The notes beneath the pieces are model-generated. The model saw only the letters and a program-made list of their open reading frames with translations. It had not been told where the DNA came from and did not search any database. A DNA stretch of 64,000 nt from Maridesulfovibrio sp. (lineage in GTDB: Bacteria > Desulfobacterota > Desulfovibrionia > Desulfovibrionales > Desulfovibrionaceae): NCBI RefSeq assembly GCF_963677005.1, contig NZ_OY781616.1, forward strand, positions 1-64,000, in the 5' to 3' direction. The position numbers were made by a program, and so were the translations under genes. The first letter of the stretch is position 1; every line of letters begins with the position of its first letter. Positions 35,873 to 45,201 of the stretch are shown piece after piece.

Positions 35873-36778
35873 TTAGAACATCCACATAAACCGTACAAAT
35901 CCACCCAAGGCGTTGCTTAACTTGTGCTTTGAAATGAGTTTTCCACTGTTTGTGTAGAAGCTGTACATACAATCATAATAATATTCGGGGCCGATGGAGA
36001 AGGTAAGCTGTTCTATCGGAGAGTAGTCAAGGTAGACTCCTGCCTTGGACCTTATAACTTCTATGTATCCTTCCGATTTGTAGACTTTTTCAGCACTGGA
36101 CAAGGCAAAGCTTACACCGAAGGTGTGAGGTGTGTCGCTCCCTCCGAAATCCAGACCAAGCAGTTCAAGAGTGTCCATGAAAGCATCATGTGACATTGAA
36201 AGTATTGCCCCGAACTCCACATCCCCGAAGAGATCGTTGCTTATGGGGTTTATGGCGACAGCCTTGGCTCCGAATCCCAACATCCAGCCGTGCCAGATAT
36301 CGTAGGCCACTCCTCCCTGAAACCCCGCTCCTAATGCACCGGGAAAATCATATTCGTATGCGGCAGTGGCAGTACCGTCCAGCCAGTATAGCCAGTCCTT
36401 GTGGAACCTGTTGTTAAGCAGGTGTGCCTCAAGCGTAATGTCGTGAAGATTGTCGAACGGATCTCTTATGTTTTCCATTTCGTTGCCGAAGATCGGGATT
36501 TGTTCTTCATTCTCCCAAGTGAAATGCGACAATCCGTACGATAGTTCAAAAATGGAATAGCTTGCCTTTATCCGAGTGCGTATAACACTGACACTCCCCA
36601 TGTCGTCAGAAAATTGGGCTTCGGCGACGTAGCTGACATCGGTTTCCAAGTGCAGGTCCTCAGCATGAGTCGAGGGGGCGGCAAAAAGATACCCTTTAGT
36701 GAAGGATAATCCGGATTCGGTCGCGAGTGAAGGTGTTGCCCACAAGAGGACGATAAGCGTTATAATCAGCCTGTTCAT
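35873..36778 (-). CDS. Outer-membrane beta-barrel protein, unknown function
   Basis: A 301-residue protein with a signal peptide (MNRLIITLIVLLWATPSLA, cleavage near residue 19). The rest alternates polar and hydrophobic residues with many aromatic residues, for example VYKSEGYIEVIRSKAGVYLD and LTFSIGPEYYYDCMYSFYT. It ends in a phenylalanine (FVRFMWMF), the classic C-terminal signal for Bam-dependent barrels. A barrel of about 12-14 strands is a guess. No family is recognised. It is the only minus-strand gene between 32 and 41 kb, and no clear ribosome-binding site was found. Confidence 0.75.
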   Translation of the reverse strand: MNRLIITLIVLLWATPSLATESGLSFTKGYLFAAPSTHAEDLHLETDVSYVAEAQFSDDMGSVSVIRTRIKASYSIFELSYGLSHFTWENEEQIPIFGNEMENIRDPFDNLHDITLEAHLLNNRFHKDWLYWLDGTATAAYEYDFPGALGAGFQGGVAYDIWHGWMLGFGAKAVAINPISNDLFGDVEFGAILSMSHDAFMDTLELLGLDFGGSDTPHTFGVSFALSSAEKVYKSEGYIEVIRSKAGVYLDYSPIEQLTFSIGPEYYYDCMYSFYTNSGKLISKHKLSNALGGFVRFMWMF

Positions 36779-37029
36779 AAATTTAAATTCAATATTCTCC
36801 GAGGCGTGTCTGAAGCTGGTGATTTTATTTATGGTTTTGTGAATGATTTTAATTCGGAACTAATTGTAAAAGCTAGAATCTTATTTTAAGTTATGTTGTG
36901 AAATTAAACAAGCCACCTGATTTTTAAGCCTTGGCTGGGGGATATGGCAATACCGGATTTGTTTTGCCGCTCTTACGGCATACGGATTGGTATGTATGTT
37001 TCAACTTCTGGTTATATTAATTGGAACCC

Positions 37030-38406
37030 ATGCAGAACAAAACAACCTCTCCTATATCATGCATCGTTGCAGACGGAGGTGCTTCAGTTATTTTTTTTCT
37101 GAAGTATTTTGTCTTTTGTGTCTGTTTCATCCTTTTGGTTTCTGCTTCTGCAGAGGCGGGGACAAGGCACAGCAAGGAGCCGACGTCCAGCCAGGGGACT
37201 CCTGTGAAGAAAATCAGCTCACAGGAACTGATGGGGCTGTTGATGGCATTTTCCGATACCTATATGAACGAGATAATGGAATGCTGTGACGAGGTTCTTG
37301 CCAGACCTGCGAATTCTTCTTTTGTGAGGCTATATTTTGAACGGGTGAAGGTCTACTACCCGATGGGTGCCATCACGAATGCATGTCAGGCCAACCCCAA
37401 GGCCGGCTTGCTGGACATGATGACCATGGTAAGCCTCCAGACCATAGTCTGGGGTGATCCGCGGATACAGAAAATGGTAGGACAGTCAAACGCACGCGAT
37501 ATTCTTGATTCGTTGCGTGAACTGGAGGAGGAAATCTGGAATATAGGTAGAAAGGTCTTTTTGCCCAGGCAGTTATCCGATGTCCGCGAACTTATACGTA
37601 TCTGGAGAAAGAACCATCCCGATGAAGAGTACGTTGCCTTTATCCGGTTTCAGGATTTTGCCCCGTCCAGAATGAAGGATACGCTGGACAAGGCTGTTTC
37701 GGGAAGCGGTCTGCTGGCTCCGATCAATGAAGCGACCCGAGAGTTGCATGAAAGCAGAATCCTGGCCGAAAGGGGGATGTTTCTTCTCAAACGGCTGCCT
37801 ATGTTTATGCAGTGGTACGGCACTCTTATGGGCTCCGAGATTTTCGCGCAGCCTGAAGTGGCGCATTTGATCGCGGATTTGGGCGTCGGCGTGAAGGGGA
37901 TTCAGGATATCGGTGATGCGCTGAAGAAGATGCCTGATTTAAATAAATTTCAGGATAGTTTTTTCAAAAAAAGCAAAAAGTTATTGGCTGAAGAGCGACA
38001 GCTGCTCTTTGTCGATTTTTCAAAACAGCAGGAGGCGTTAAAACAGATCAGCTTCCAGTCGGCGGCAGCAGCCCGTGACCTGAGGCTGATGTTTGAATCA
38101 TTGGAGCGCATGACGGAAAGCCCTGAACCGCGCGATCCTGATGAGCTTTCAGGTCTGGATAAGGTTGCCGGCAGCATTGAGTCCCTATCCGGAGTGACCA
38201 GGGATTTGAATGTCCTGCTGGGAAGGTTTGACCGGATTTTGGAGCAGGCCGAAAAAATAAAAAAGGTAAAGGCGGTAGAGGAAATCGATGATTTGTTGTG
38301 CCGTCATGAACAGCAACTCGCCATGTATATTGCAGGACTTTTGATACTCTCTTTCGTGCTGGGGGTGGCATTTGTGCTGATTTTGCGGCGGGTTAATAAG
38401 TGTTGA
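37030..38406 (+). CDS. Membrane-anchored coiled-coil protein, unknown function
   Basis: A roughly 458-residue protein that I do not recognise. A hydrophobic N-terminal segment (SVIFFLKYFVFCVCFILLVS) is followed by a long helical region, partly coiled coil (QLLFVDFSKQQEALKQISFQ, LDVLLGRFDRILEQAEKIKK-like stretches). A C-terminal transmembrane helix, LAMYIAGLLILSFVLGVAFVLI, ends in the basic RRVNKC. Most of it would be periplasmic, held by both ends or by the C-terminal anchor after signal cleavage. The start is uncertain: ATG 37030, or TTG 37021 three codons earlier. It is 42 nt before the WG-repeat lipoprotein gene and probably in one operon. Confidence 0.65.
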   Translation: MQNKTTSPISCIVADGGASVIFFLKYFVFCVCFILLVSASAEAGTRHSKEPTSSQGTPVKKISSQELMGLLMAFSDTYMNEIMECCDEVLARPANSSFVRLYFERVKVYYPMGAITNACQANPKAGLLDMMTMVSLQTIVWGDPRIQKMVGQSNARDILDSLRELEEEIWNIGRKVFLPRQLSDVRELIRIWRKNHPDEEYVAFIRFQDFAPSRMKDTLDKAVSGSGLLAPINEATRELHESRILAERGMFLLKRLPMFMQWYGTLMGSEIFAQPEVAHLIADLGVGVKGIQDIGDALKKMPDLNKFQDSFFKKSKKLLAEERQLLFVDFSKQQEALKQISFQSAAAARDLRLMFESLERMTESPEPRDPDELSGLDKVAGSIESLSGVTRDLNVLLGRFDRILEQAEKIKKVKAVEEIDDLLCRHEQQLAMYIAGLLILSFVLGVAFVLILRRVNKC

Positions 38407-38448
38407 AATAAATTATACGTTTGTGAAGTGTGATAAAGGAGGTTTGAA

Positions 38449-41301
38449 ATGAGGTGGAAATTGTGTTGGCTGTTAATGTTGCTGATGATGCTTGGTGCAT
38501 GCTCGGCAAAGAAACCTGCTACTGTAGAAACTCAGAGTATTACGGATATGCGGGGATACAGTGACGGCCTGGCTGCTGTCCGTGTAAATTCAAAATGGGG
38601 CTATGTGGATAAGAACGGTGCCGTTGTCATAACCCCGCAGTTCAATGAAGTTCTCGACTTTGCCGATGGCGTAGCTGCGGTAAAGTTTGACAAGAAATGG
38701 GGCTGCATTGATGAGAAAGGTCAGTATGTTATTATTCCCCATTACGAAGCCATGGGTGAACTTTCCCAGGGCCTGATCCCGGCCGAAGAAAACGGCAGAT
38801 GGGGATTTATAAGCACCGCGCACCAGACAGTCATCCCCTTCCAGTTTGCGGAGGCCAAACCTTTCAGCCAGGGGCTGGCTGCCGTAAGGCTTGGAAAATT
38901 CTGGGGGTATATAGATAAAAAGGGGACATTTGTAATAAATCCCCGGTTTGCCTATGCCGGAAAATTTGAATCCGGACTGGCTCCTGTCTCGGAAAATTCT
39001 GCGGAGGACAGCTACGGCTATATCAATACCAAAGGTGAATATGCCATTGCACCCCAGTTTGATGCCGCTGGGGAGTTTTCCGAAAAAATGGCTGCTGTTT
39101 ATGATGACGGCAAATGGGGCTATATCAATTCCAAAGGCATGATGATTATCAACCTCCTCTATGACGAAGCCGATTTATTCGAAGAGGGGCTGGCTGCCGT
39201 TATGAAAGCCGGAGAATGGGGGTACATCAACAGCGAAGGCGCCACGGTTATTGATTTTCAATTTGCAAAAGCCTTTGCCTTCACCGATGGAAAGGCCCTG
39301 GTTTCCGGTAAAAACGGGCAGTCTTTTTATATTAATGACTCAGGAAAGCCGGCCAACAGCTTAACAGGTGTTCTGGCCCTTGGTGCAGCTTCCGGAGCAG
39401 TTGCCGCTGAAGCAGTTGCTGGCGGTGGCAGTGTTGCTATAGCCGGCAGCGAGAAAAAAAGTGAATACCGTGAAGGCAGCAAGGCGGGCTTCATTATCCT
39501 GCCCCCTGTGAAATACTTTTTTCAGGAAAAGGATATTTATCTCCATTTCACTACAGACGAAGCTCGTATGTTCTACTCCTTTCACCCTGCGGACAAGGAG
39601 CCGACCACAAAGCCTATCTTCGTTATGCTCAACGGAGGACCCGGAGCAGCAACCACCACCAACCTGTTCGCCATGAACACCGGTCCATACACGCTGATGC
39701 GTGATGACCAGACGGATGGCAGTCCCGGGTACTGCAAAAACCCCAACAGCTGGACCAAACTAGGCAACATTCTCTATATTGATGCGTCCATGACGGGGTA
39801 TTCCTATCTCAGCACACCAAAGTCGAGAACTAAGAATTTTCGCTACACAGCCCTTCTCGGATCAGGTAACTTCAACCCGTTTATTGATGCTGCCCAAATT
39901 ATCCGGACCATTCTGGGCGTCCTCAAGGAACAGAAGGATTATGAAAAATGCGAAATTGTCCTCGTAGGTGAAAGCTACGGCGGTACCCGCGTTTCCACCA
40001 TGCTCAACCTTCTGCTTTTTAACGAACACTATGCGGACGGAAGCCGTATTTACAAAGACACGGAGCTGGTAAAAGAAATAAAAGAGCACTTTGACCGCAT
40101 CGGCTACAAGGACCCGAACAAGGGAGGAGACGAAGTACCCCCGGAGGTTGTGGCCCGGCAGTTTAAAAGACAGGTGCTCATTCAGCCCCAGCTCACCGGA
40201 GCCAGCCAGGACGATATTACCGCCAAGATGTTCTATCACAAAGGCGGTTACAACGACTCCTTTATGCAGGATCTGGCAGTGGAAACCGGACACAAGGGCG
40301 AATTCAACAAGTATAACCCCTTTAGTATTTGGCACCCGAGTACTTACTCATGCTGGGATCGTGAAAGCCAGAACTGCGCTATCATGTACTGGGTTTCGCA
40401 CTTCGGCCGCGACCGTTACAACGTCAGCAAGCCCAACAAGTGGTCTGATGACCTTGAGGCGTACTCAATGAAGACTCTGACCAGCGTCAAGGGATTGTCC
40501 ACGGCTCTGCAGTACGATGTCACAGCCATTAAACCAATGTACTCCAGTGAACGCTTAGACGCTCTCAAGCAGTTTCCCTTCCTGCAGAAATGGTTAAGCC
40601 AGAATATTGATTGGAACGCCACGGATGACGGTGGAGCGGAATATGTTGCGGAAGGAGATAGGGAAGCCACTCAAAAACGCTTTTGGGATGATCTGTTTGC
40701 AAAGTCACCAGGTCTTGAGGAATACATGCCGCCGGACCACGATGACCGGGTCAAGATGCTTATCTATGCTCAAGAGCAAAACGCCGTGCAGGAGTTGGGC
40801 CAAGAAGAAGCCGCTAGCAACAGGCAGAGCTTGACAAGCAAATTCGGGATATTGAGTCGTCATGACGCGTATATGATAGGAATGAACGTCATGACCTTTC
40901 TTGCATATTCCGGCTCCCTTGAAAACCTCCAGTTCAGCATCAACCCCGGTAAGACGGACCGCTACGGCAAGATGTTTCTCGAAAACATCAGTCTGGTAAA
41001 GACCTTCTTGACGGATGCAAAGTATGATTCGGTCATTTACTCACCGGCCATTCCCGAATGCCTGAAGCTTTATAAGGATGTGGTCAGCAGCATAACCTAT
41101 AAACGAGGTAAGGACGCCGATAAGCCTTCAAAACTCGGGACTTTCGAGATTTCATACCAGCCGAAAGCCCTTGCCCCGTACCCGACTCCGAAGGAAAGCG
41201 TAAAGCTTTTCTATCCCTACTATGAGAATTCGGGGCACTCGGTATCCACCTCTCAGCCGGATAAATTCCGGGATGATGTCGAGGCTTGGATGAAACAGTA
41301 A
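38449..41301 (+). CDS. WG-repeat / serine carboxypeptidase (S10-like) lipoprotein
   Basis: A 950-residue fusion. The lipoprotein signal ends LMMLGACS (Cys18). Residues about 35-300 hold eight WG (KWG-type) repeats: KWGYVDKNG, KWGCIDEKG, RWGFI, FWGYIDKKG, YGYINTKG, KWGYINSKG, EWGYINSEG and a degenerate last one. A small Ala/Gly-rich linker (305-335) leads to an alpha/beta-hydrolase of the serine carboxypeptidase type. It has the oxyanion motif FVMLNGGPGAATTT (392-404), nucleophile elbow VGESYGG with Ser509, and the terminal ENSGHSVS with His930. The catalytic Asp expected before the His is not obvious (region IYSPAIPECL), so activity is unproven. It starts at ATG with AAAGGAGG upstream and ends at a terminator. 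Confidence 0.85.
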   Translation: MRWKLCWLLMLLMMLGACSAKKPATVETQSITDMRGYSDGLAAVRVNSKWGYVDKNGAVVITPQFNEVLDFADGVAAVKFDKKWGCIDEKGQYVIIPHYEAMGELSQGLIPAEENGRWGFISTAHQTVIPFQFAEAKPFSQGLAAVRLGKFWGYIDKKGTFVINPRFAYAGKFESGLAPVSENSAEDSYGYINTKGEYAIAPQFDAAGEFSEKMAAVYDDGKWGYINSKGMMIINLLYDEADLFEEGLAAVMKAGEWGYINSEGATVIDFQFAKAFAFTDGKALVSGKNGQSFYINDSGKPANSLTGVLALGAASGAVAAEAVAGGGSVAIAGSEKKSEYREGSKAGFIILPPVKYFFQEKDIYLHFTTDEARMFYSFHPADKEPTTKPIFVMLNGGPGAATTTNLFAMNTGPYTLMRDDQTDGSPGYCKNPNSWTKLGNILYIDASMTGYSYLSTPKSRTKNFRYTALLGSGNFNPFIDAAQIIRTILGVLKEQKDYEKCEIVLVGESYGGTRVSTMLNLLLFNEHYADGSRIYKDTELVKEIKEHFDRIGYKDPNKGGDEVPPEVVARQFKRQVLIQPQLTGASQDDITAKMFYHKGGYNDSFMQDLAVETGHKGEFNKYNPFSIWHPSTYSCWDRESQNCAIMYWVSHFGRDRYNVSKPNKWSDDLEAYSMKTLTSVKGLSTALQYDVTAIKPMYSSERLDALKQFPFLQKWLSQNIDWNATDDGGAEYVAEGDREATQKRFWDDLFAKSPGLEEYMPPDHDDRVKMLIYAQEQNAVQELGQEEAASNRQSLTSKFGILSRHDAYMIGMNVMTFLAYSGSLENLQFSINPGKTDRYGKMFLENISLVKTFLTDAKYDSVIYSPAIPECLKLYKDVVSSITYKRGKDADKPSKLGTFEISYQPKALAPYPTPKESVKLFYPYYENSGHSVSTSQPDKFRDDVEAWMKQ

Positions 41302-41348
41302 ATTACGTGGAAAAAGTTTGCCTGAAAAGGTGAAACGCAACGATAAAT

Positions 41349-41391
41349 AAAGCCGGCCCGGCGCATGGAGCGCCAGGCCGGCTTTGCTTTT
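41349..41391 (+). terminator. Terminator after the WG/S10 lipoprotein gene
   Basis: AAGCCGGCC (41350-41358) and GGCCGGCTT (41376-41384) pair, with a second inner GGCGC/GCGCC pair, followed by TGCTTTTGTTT. With A-rich bases on its left it may also serve the convergent MFS gene. Confidence 0.85.
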
Positions 41392-41412
41392 GTTTCAGGT
41401 ATTACGCAGAGC

Positions 41413-42741
41413 TTATGAGGAGCATTTAGCCGATGTTGCAACCAATCCGCAGCAGATCATTACCACTGATGCTGCGAACAACATTTCCATGGAACTCTGC
41501 CAGTTCCCGGATATTTCATGGAGATGTCCGAGTGCAAAAGGGCTGATCGAGGCAATGATGTATCCTGCCGTTTGGACTACCGTGGACATGCTTCTGTTTT
41601 CGTCCAGATTTTTAGCGGAATTCATGATCATGCTGAAAATGACCGTAAATCCTCCTCCACTCGAAATTCCTCCAAAGATAACCCAGATAATCCAGAGTGA
41701 TGGGATAATCGCAAATCCGATAACCATTGCCAGCCAGGACATGGTTACCACCAGAAACAGTGCTCTGGGGGAAAAACGTTTGGTTGAAACCAGAAACGGA
41801 AGTCCGAAACAACCCAGCAGGCCCAGAATCTGAAATAGCGAAGAGGCCACCCCGGCAGTGGCTTCGGACATTTGCAGGGATTGCTTCAGATACACCGGCA
41901 TCCATGCTGTAAAACCGTAAAACATGAAAGTATGCGCCGCGAAGGCCACGGATAGAATCCAGACCAGCGGCCTCCTGTTAACTGAAGATGATCTTGCGGG
42001 TTTTGTTTTCGGTTCGCTGTTTGCGATAGTTTCGGCCTTGGATTTGTCCTGCATATGCAGCTGTTCCAGAGTGTTGGTTTTCCTTTTGTCAAAGAAAAGA
42101 ACCCCCATCCACAGAAATATTGCTGCAAGTGCCAGAAGTGCCGGTGCGGCAAGAGCCGTTCGCCAGCCCATGGCTTGGGCCATAGGGGCGGTCAAGGACA
42201 TGGTTCCCATAGACCCCCAGGACATGCCGGAGACATATAGTCCGGTAAAAAAGCTTAATCGCTGGGGAAATTCCCGCGCTAGTATCATGAGTCCGGATAT
42301 ATTGCCGACAGTCAATGAAATCCCGATTAGCACCGTGCCTGCGATGGCTGCGCCAAGCCCCCCGGAAGCACGGACAACAGCCCCTACAGCGATGCCAGCC
42401 AGGGTAAAGAAAACCGTGGATTCCAACCGAACATTTTTCATGAGAAATCCGGCTATGGGAGTCAGCAGTCCGAAACAGAGAACCGGAATGGAGGTTAAAA
42501 ATCCGGCAACCCCGGCATTGATTTGAAAGACGGTCCTCAATTCCTGAATGATGGGCGGGAGTGAGGTTATCGGGGCACGCAGATTCAAGGATAAGGCGAA
42601 AAAAGCCAGAACCATCAAAAGTTTTCTGTTGCGGGTCTGCCGTTCCAAAACAGATTTAAGGTCCGAATTTTCAAGGTTAGAACGTGTGTTTCCAGCTGAT
42701 TTAATCTCTTCAGCGCTTAGCTGCTCAGAACTGTTTCCCAT
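41413..42741 (-). CDS. MFS transporter, CynX/NimT-like
   Basis: A roughly 442-residue, 12-helix permease of the major facilitator superfamily. The first helix has the motif ALSLNLRAPITSLPPIIQEL, which is characteristic of the CynX/NimT (cyanate/2-nitroimidazole) subgroup. The loop between helices 6 and 7 is long and charged (FDKRKTNTLEQLHMQDKSK...). The second half begins PLVWILSVAFAAHTFMFYGF. ATG 42741 is selected for the GGAGA 9 nt upstream; the frame is open further to 42804. Substrate cannot be read from sequence. It converges on the WG/S10 gene. Confidence 0.88.
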   Translation of the reverse strand: MGNSSEQLSAEEIKSAGNTRSNLENSDLKSVLERQTRNRKLLMVLAFFALSLNLRAPITSLPPIIQELRTVFQINAGVAGFLTSIPVLCFGLLTPIAGFLMKNVRLESTVFFTLAGIAVGAVVRASGGLGAAIAGTVLIGISLTVGNISGLMILAREFPQRLSFFTGLYVSGMSWGSMGTMSLTAPMAQAMGWRTALAAPALLALAAIFLWMGVLFFDKRKTNTLEQLHMQDKSKAETIANSEPKTKPARSSSVNRRPLVWILSVAFAAHTFMFYGFTAWMPVYLKQSLQMSEATAGVASSLFQILGLLGCFGLPFLVSTKRFSPRALFLVVTMSWLAMVIGFAIIPSLWIIWVIFGGISSGGGFTVIFSMIMNSAKNLDENRSMSTVVQTAGYIIASISPFALGHLHEISGNWQSSMEMLFAASVVMICCGLVATSAKCSS

Positions 42742-43316
42742 TGATAGCATTCTCCATGATGCATCGCATGGACCTTGCCGAACAAGGTCTGCAAAAAAAT
42801 ACAATTTTATTATATGCGTAAGTCGGGAAATGTGGACCGGCGTGTGCGCATTCGATTTTACAGGATCGTTATCGATCCCGGAAGCGCGCCTGTTCTCTTA
42901 AGGTGTAAGCTGGCGCGGATGTTATAAGAACGTGGTCAGGCGTTTTGGGTAAGAGGGCCTGATTGTTCCGTAAGGAAATGATGATCATGCATCCAGTAAA
43001 AAAAATAAACAGCCGCTATCTTGAAGGGGCGGTCCGGACCGCAGTTGTCCGGAGATCTTCAAGCGCGACTGGTTTCAAACAGGAAATTAAACAGGGTGCC
43101 ATACGGAGTCAAGCCACTGTTTCAACTCACTGCTGCTTTTATCTGGCGGAACATGCCCGGTATTGAAGATAGCTCCACGGCACAAATCGGTTGCAAGATC
43201 CTTCCGGGACTGCCCGGCAGACCCATCAGTAAAGACCACACGTTACAAGCTGGTCAATCTATATTGACCGCTAAGTGAAGTGGGGCAGGGTGCTCTGTGA
43301 TGAACAGGAAGAATTG
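42742..43316. other. Long intergenic region with unassigned short frames
   Basis: About 575 nt. The part to about 42960 is the divergent upstream region of the MFS gene. From 42979 a frame of 60-odd codons (MMIMHPVKKINSRYLEG...) starts behind TAAGGAA, and an overlapping frame 43021-43278 (start TTG) is also open; neither matches a family I know. A perfect 14-bp palindrome, GCGGTCCGGACCGC, lies at 43029-43042. The stretch could hold a small gene or decayed coding sequence; I cannot decide. Confidence 0.4.
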
Positions 43317-43622
43317 CTAGGCGAGAAATTTTATCTCAATTTCTTCTGTGCCTTCCTTTTGACTCATTTCAAAGCGGCCGCTTTTTACAATGGAAAAATC
43401 CCTCTGGCCTGCGGCGGTAGTTAAAACCTGCTCCAGTTTTTGAACCGTTCCGGCTTCACAATCGGCGTTGAAGAATATTTTAAGGGAACTTGGATTGTCA
43501 TCGTCAAACTGAATCATAAAAGGATTATGCTCAACGAAGACAAGATCATCGTACGAGTGTGTGATGTTCAATCCTATTGACTCTAAAATATCTTTTACTA
43601 TACCCAGCGATCTTAATTTCAT
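43317..43622 (-). CDS. Hypothetical protein
   Basis: A roughly 101-residue acidic protein without recognised family. The sequence suggests an alternating strand/helix fold: KDILESIGLNITHSYDDLVF, VEHNPFMIQFDDDNPSSLKIFF, then EQVLTTAAGQRDFSIVKSG and a C-terminal strand EEIEIKFLA. No signal peptide. ATG 43620-43622 is taken; a GTG four codons upstream is also in frame. Isolated on the minus strand. Confidence 0.65.
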   Translation of the reverse strand: MKLRSLGIVKDILESIGLNITHSYDDLVFVEHNPFMIQFDDDNPSSLKIFFNADCEAGTVQKLEQVLTTAAGQRDFSIVKSGRFEMSQKEGTEEIEIKFLA

Positions 43623-43869
43623 TTTTCTACTCACTTTATTCTATTTTCCCAGAAACTACCCATTACATAAATTTATATCGCGCGCAAGCAGAGCCCCTGC
43701 GGCGCCGGGCCGGGAGTGTCGTCGAAGATGTTGATTTCAAGCGTGTTTCCGGTTGGGTGCGAACTGTCTTTGCGGATCGGAATGCAGACAATTTAGGACA
43801 GGAAGGCAAGCCGTCGGATTGGCTGCAGAGTATAATCGGCCTCCGGCATTAACCGAAGGCCGGGGATTA

Positions 43870-44340
43870 CTAGAACATTCCACCTCCGGGGCCGCCTCCA
43901 GGACCTCCGCCGGGCATGCCGCCTCTTCCGGGTCCTCCGCCGGGACCGTTGGAAAATGACGGCCGCTGGTTGTTTCGTTGCTCCTCAGCGTATTTAAGAT
44001 AGTCGTACATCTGTTTTTCCGTCAGGATTTTGTTGAGCTGCTTATAGACTTCCCAATCAATGTCCGATTTTTTTTTGCTGATATCCTTGAAATTTCCGCC
44101 TTCATTCTGAAGTGATTTCAACTGTCGGTATTCTTCCTCCAGAACGGGCTTCATTTTCTGCACCTGCTCATCGGTGAGATTCAGCCGCTCTTTCAGCGCA
44201 ACCAGTTTTTTACCGGGGGTGGTTATTTCCTGCTTGTGCCGTTGTTGGGAATCGTATCTTCCGCCACCGTATTCATGACTTGAACACCCCGCCAGCAGAA
44301 CCGCCAGGGCCAGTATGAGTGTAATGTGTTTCAGTCCCAT
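43870..44340 (-). CDS. CpxP/Spy-like lipoprotein with Gly-rich tail
   Basis: A roughly 156-residue lipoprotein: MGLKHITLILALAVLLAGC with the lipid-modified Cys at residue 19. The mature part has an LTxxQ-type helix, LNLTDEQVQKMKPVLEEEYR, and a second helix near KQLNKILTEKQMYDYLKYAE, as in periplasmic CpxP/Spy chaperone-like proteins. The end is a Gly/Pro repeat tail (GPGGGPGRGGMPGGGPGGG). ATG 44338-44340 with GAGG before it is chosen; the frame is open further upstream but would bury the signal peptide. An imperfect hairpin (43839-43864) follows. Confidence 0.8.
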   Translation of the reverse strand: MGLKHITLILALAVLLAGCSSHEYGGGRYDSQQRHKQEITTPGKKLVALKERLNLTDEQVQKMKPVLEEEYRQLKSLQNEGGNFKDISKKKSDIDWEVYKQLNKILTEKQMYDYLKYAEEQRNNQRPSFSNGPGGGPGRGGMPGGGPGGGPGGGMF

Positions 44341-44724
44341 CTTATACCTCGTTTTTGTTGTTGGCTGGAATATCTTTCCCCAAGAGGGCAAAATGAGGAG
44401 AGAATAACACAGCTTTTCCCGCTGATAACTGATGCCGGGGAAATCCACACATATAAATTGATTAAGTTAGTCGTTCTTTATTAAGTCTGTGTAAAAATTT
44501 TAATATGGCTTACAAAACAGGCCGGAATTTGTGGACTGAAGAGTGATTTAAGATCATGTTTCCAGCTCGGGAAGTGATTGTTACTGAGCAGACAGGAAAA
44601 CGTTGCGAGATTGAGTTGTTTGCAAAAACAGCCAGGTACGGTGTAGTTTGCATTGCCTGATTTAGCGTCTCCTGCTAATAATCGTGGTTGGATCGGTTCC
44701 CCTTTATCTTTCGAGGAGTTGCGA
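44341..44724. other. Intergenic region between the CpxP-like gene and nfeD
   Basis: About 380 nt, divergent. It must contain promoters for both flanking genes, but I could not single out strong -35/-10 pairs. The frame of nfeD stays open up to 44653 but has no ribosome-binding site there. Confidence 0.5.
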
Positions 44725-45201
44725 GTGGAAAATTATCCTATGTGGCTGGTCTGGCTTGTCTCCGGTCTGGTGCTGGCAGGACTTGAATTGCTTGCTCCGG
44801 GAATGGTGCTCATTTTTTTCAGTCTGGGCTGTTTTTCGGCTGCGTTGTTATCTGTCTTTGTCGCGGATTCGCTTGTTCTGCAGGTTGCGGTTTTCTGCGC
44901 CGCATCCATTATTTCCCTCGTTGCGCTGCGTAAAATGTTCATGGATTGGTTTCAGGGACAGAGTTCCGGCAAGGGAGCGGGCGGTTACGATGATTCTCCC
45001 GACGGGGCTCTTGCCGAGGCCAGCAGGGACTTTGCCGACACCGGGTATGGACAGATCAAGTACCGGGGGTCATTCTGGAACGCTGTCGCTCAATCGGGAG
45101 AGAGTATTTCGGCCGGGGATGCCGTAAGGATCATTTCATGGGCAGATGGCGGGAGAACCGCTTTTCTGGTTACCGGCAATTTAAAGCAAGGTAGGAAATA
45201 A
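44725..45201 (+). CDS. NfeD-family membrane protein
   Basis: A roughly 158-residue short-form NfeD. Three or so membrane helices at the N-terminus (YPMWLVWLVSGLVLAGLELL, MVLIFFSLGCFSAALLSVFV, then LQVAVFCAASIISLVAL) are followed by a C-terminal OB-fold with YGQIKYRGSFWNAVAQSGES and AGDAVRIISWADG. NfeD proteins partner SPFH proteins in membrane microdomains. GTG 44725-44727 is chosen for the AGGAG six bases upstream. Its stop overlaps the SPFH start (TAATG). Confidence 0.9.
   Translation: MENYPMWLVWLVSGLVLAGLELLAPGMVLIFFSLGCFSAALLSVFVADSLVLQVAVFCAASIISLVALRKMFMDWFQGQSSGKGAGGYDDSPDGALAEASRDFADTGYGQIKYRGSFWNAVAQSGESISAGDAVRIISWADGGRTAFLVTGNLKQGRK

Noticed and set aside
36987..37289. 100-residue Cys/Phe-rich frame overlapping the membrane protein gene start
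   Set aside because: Other-frame reading of the signal-like segment; the frame at 37030 is far longer and continues into a coherent protein.
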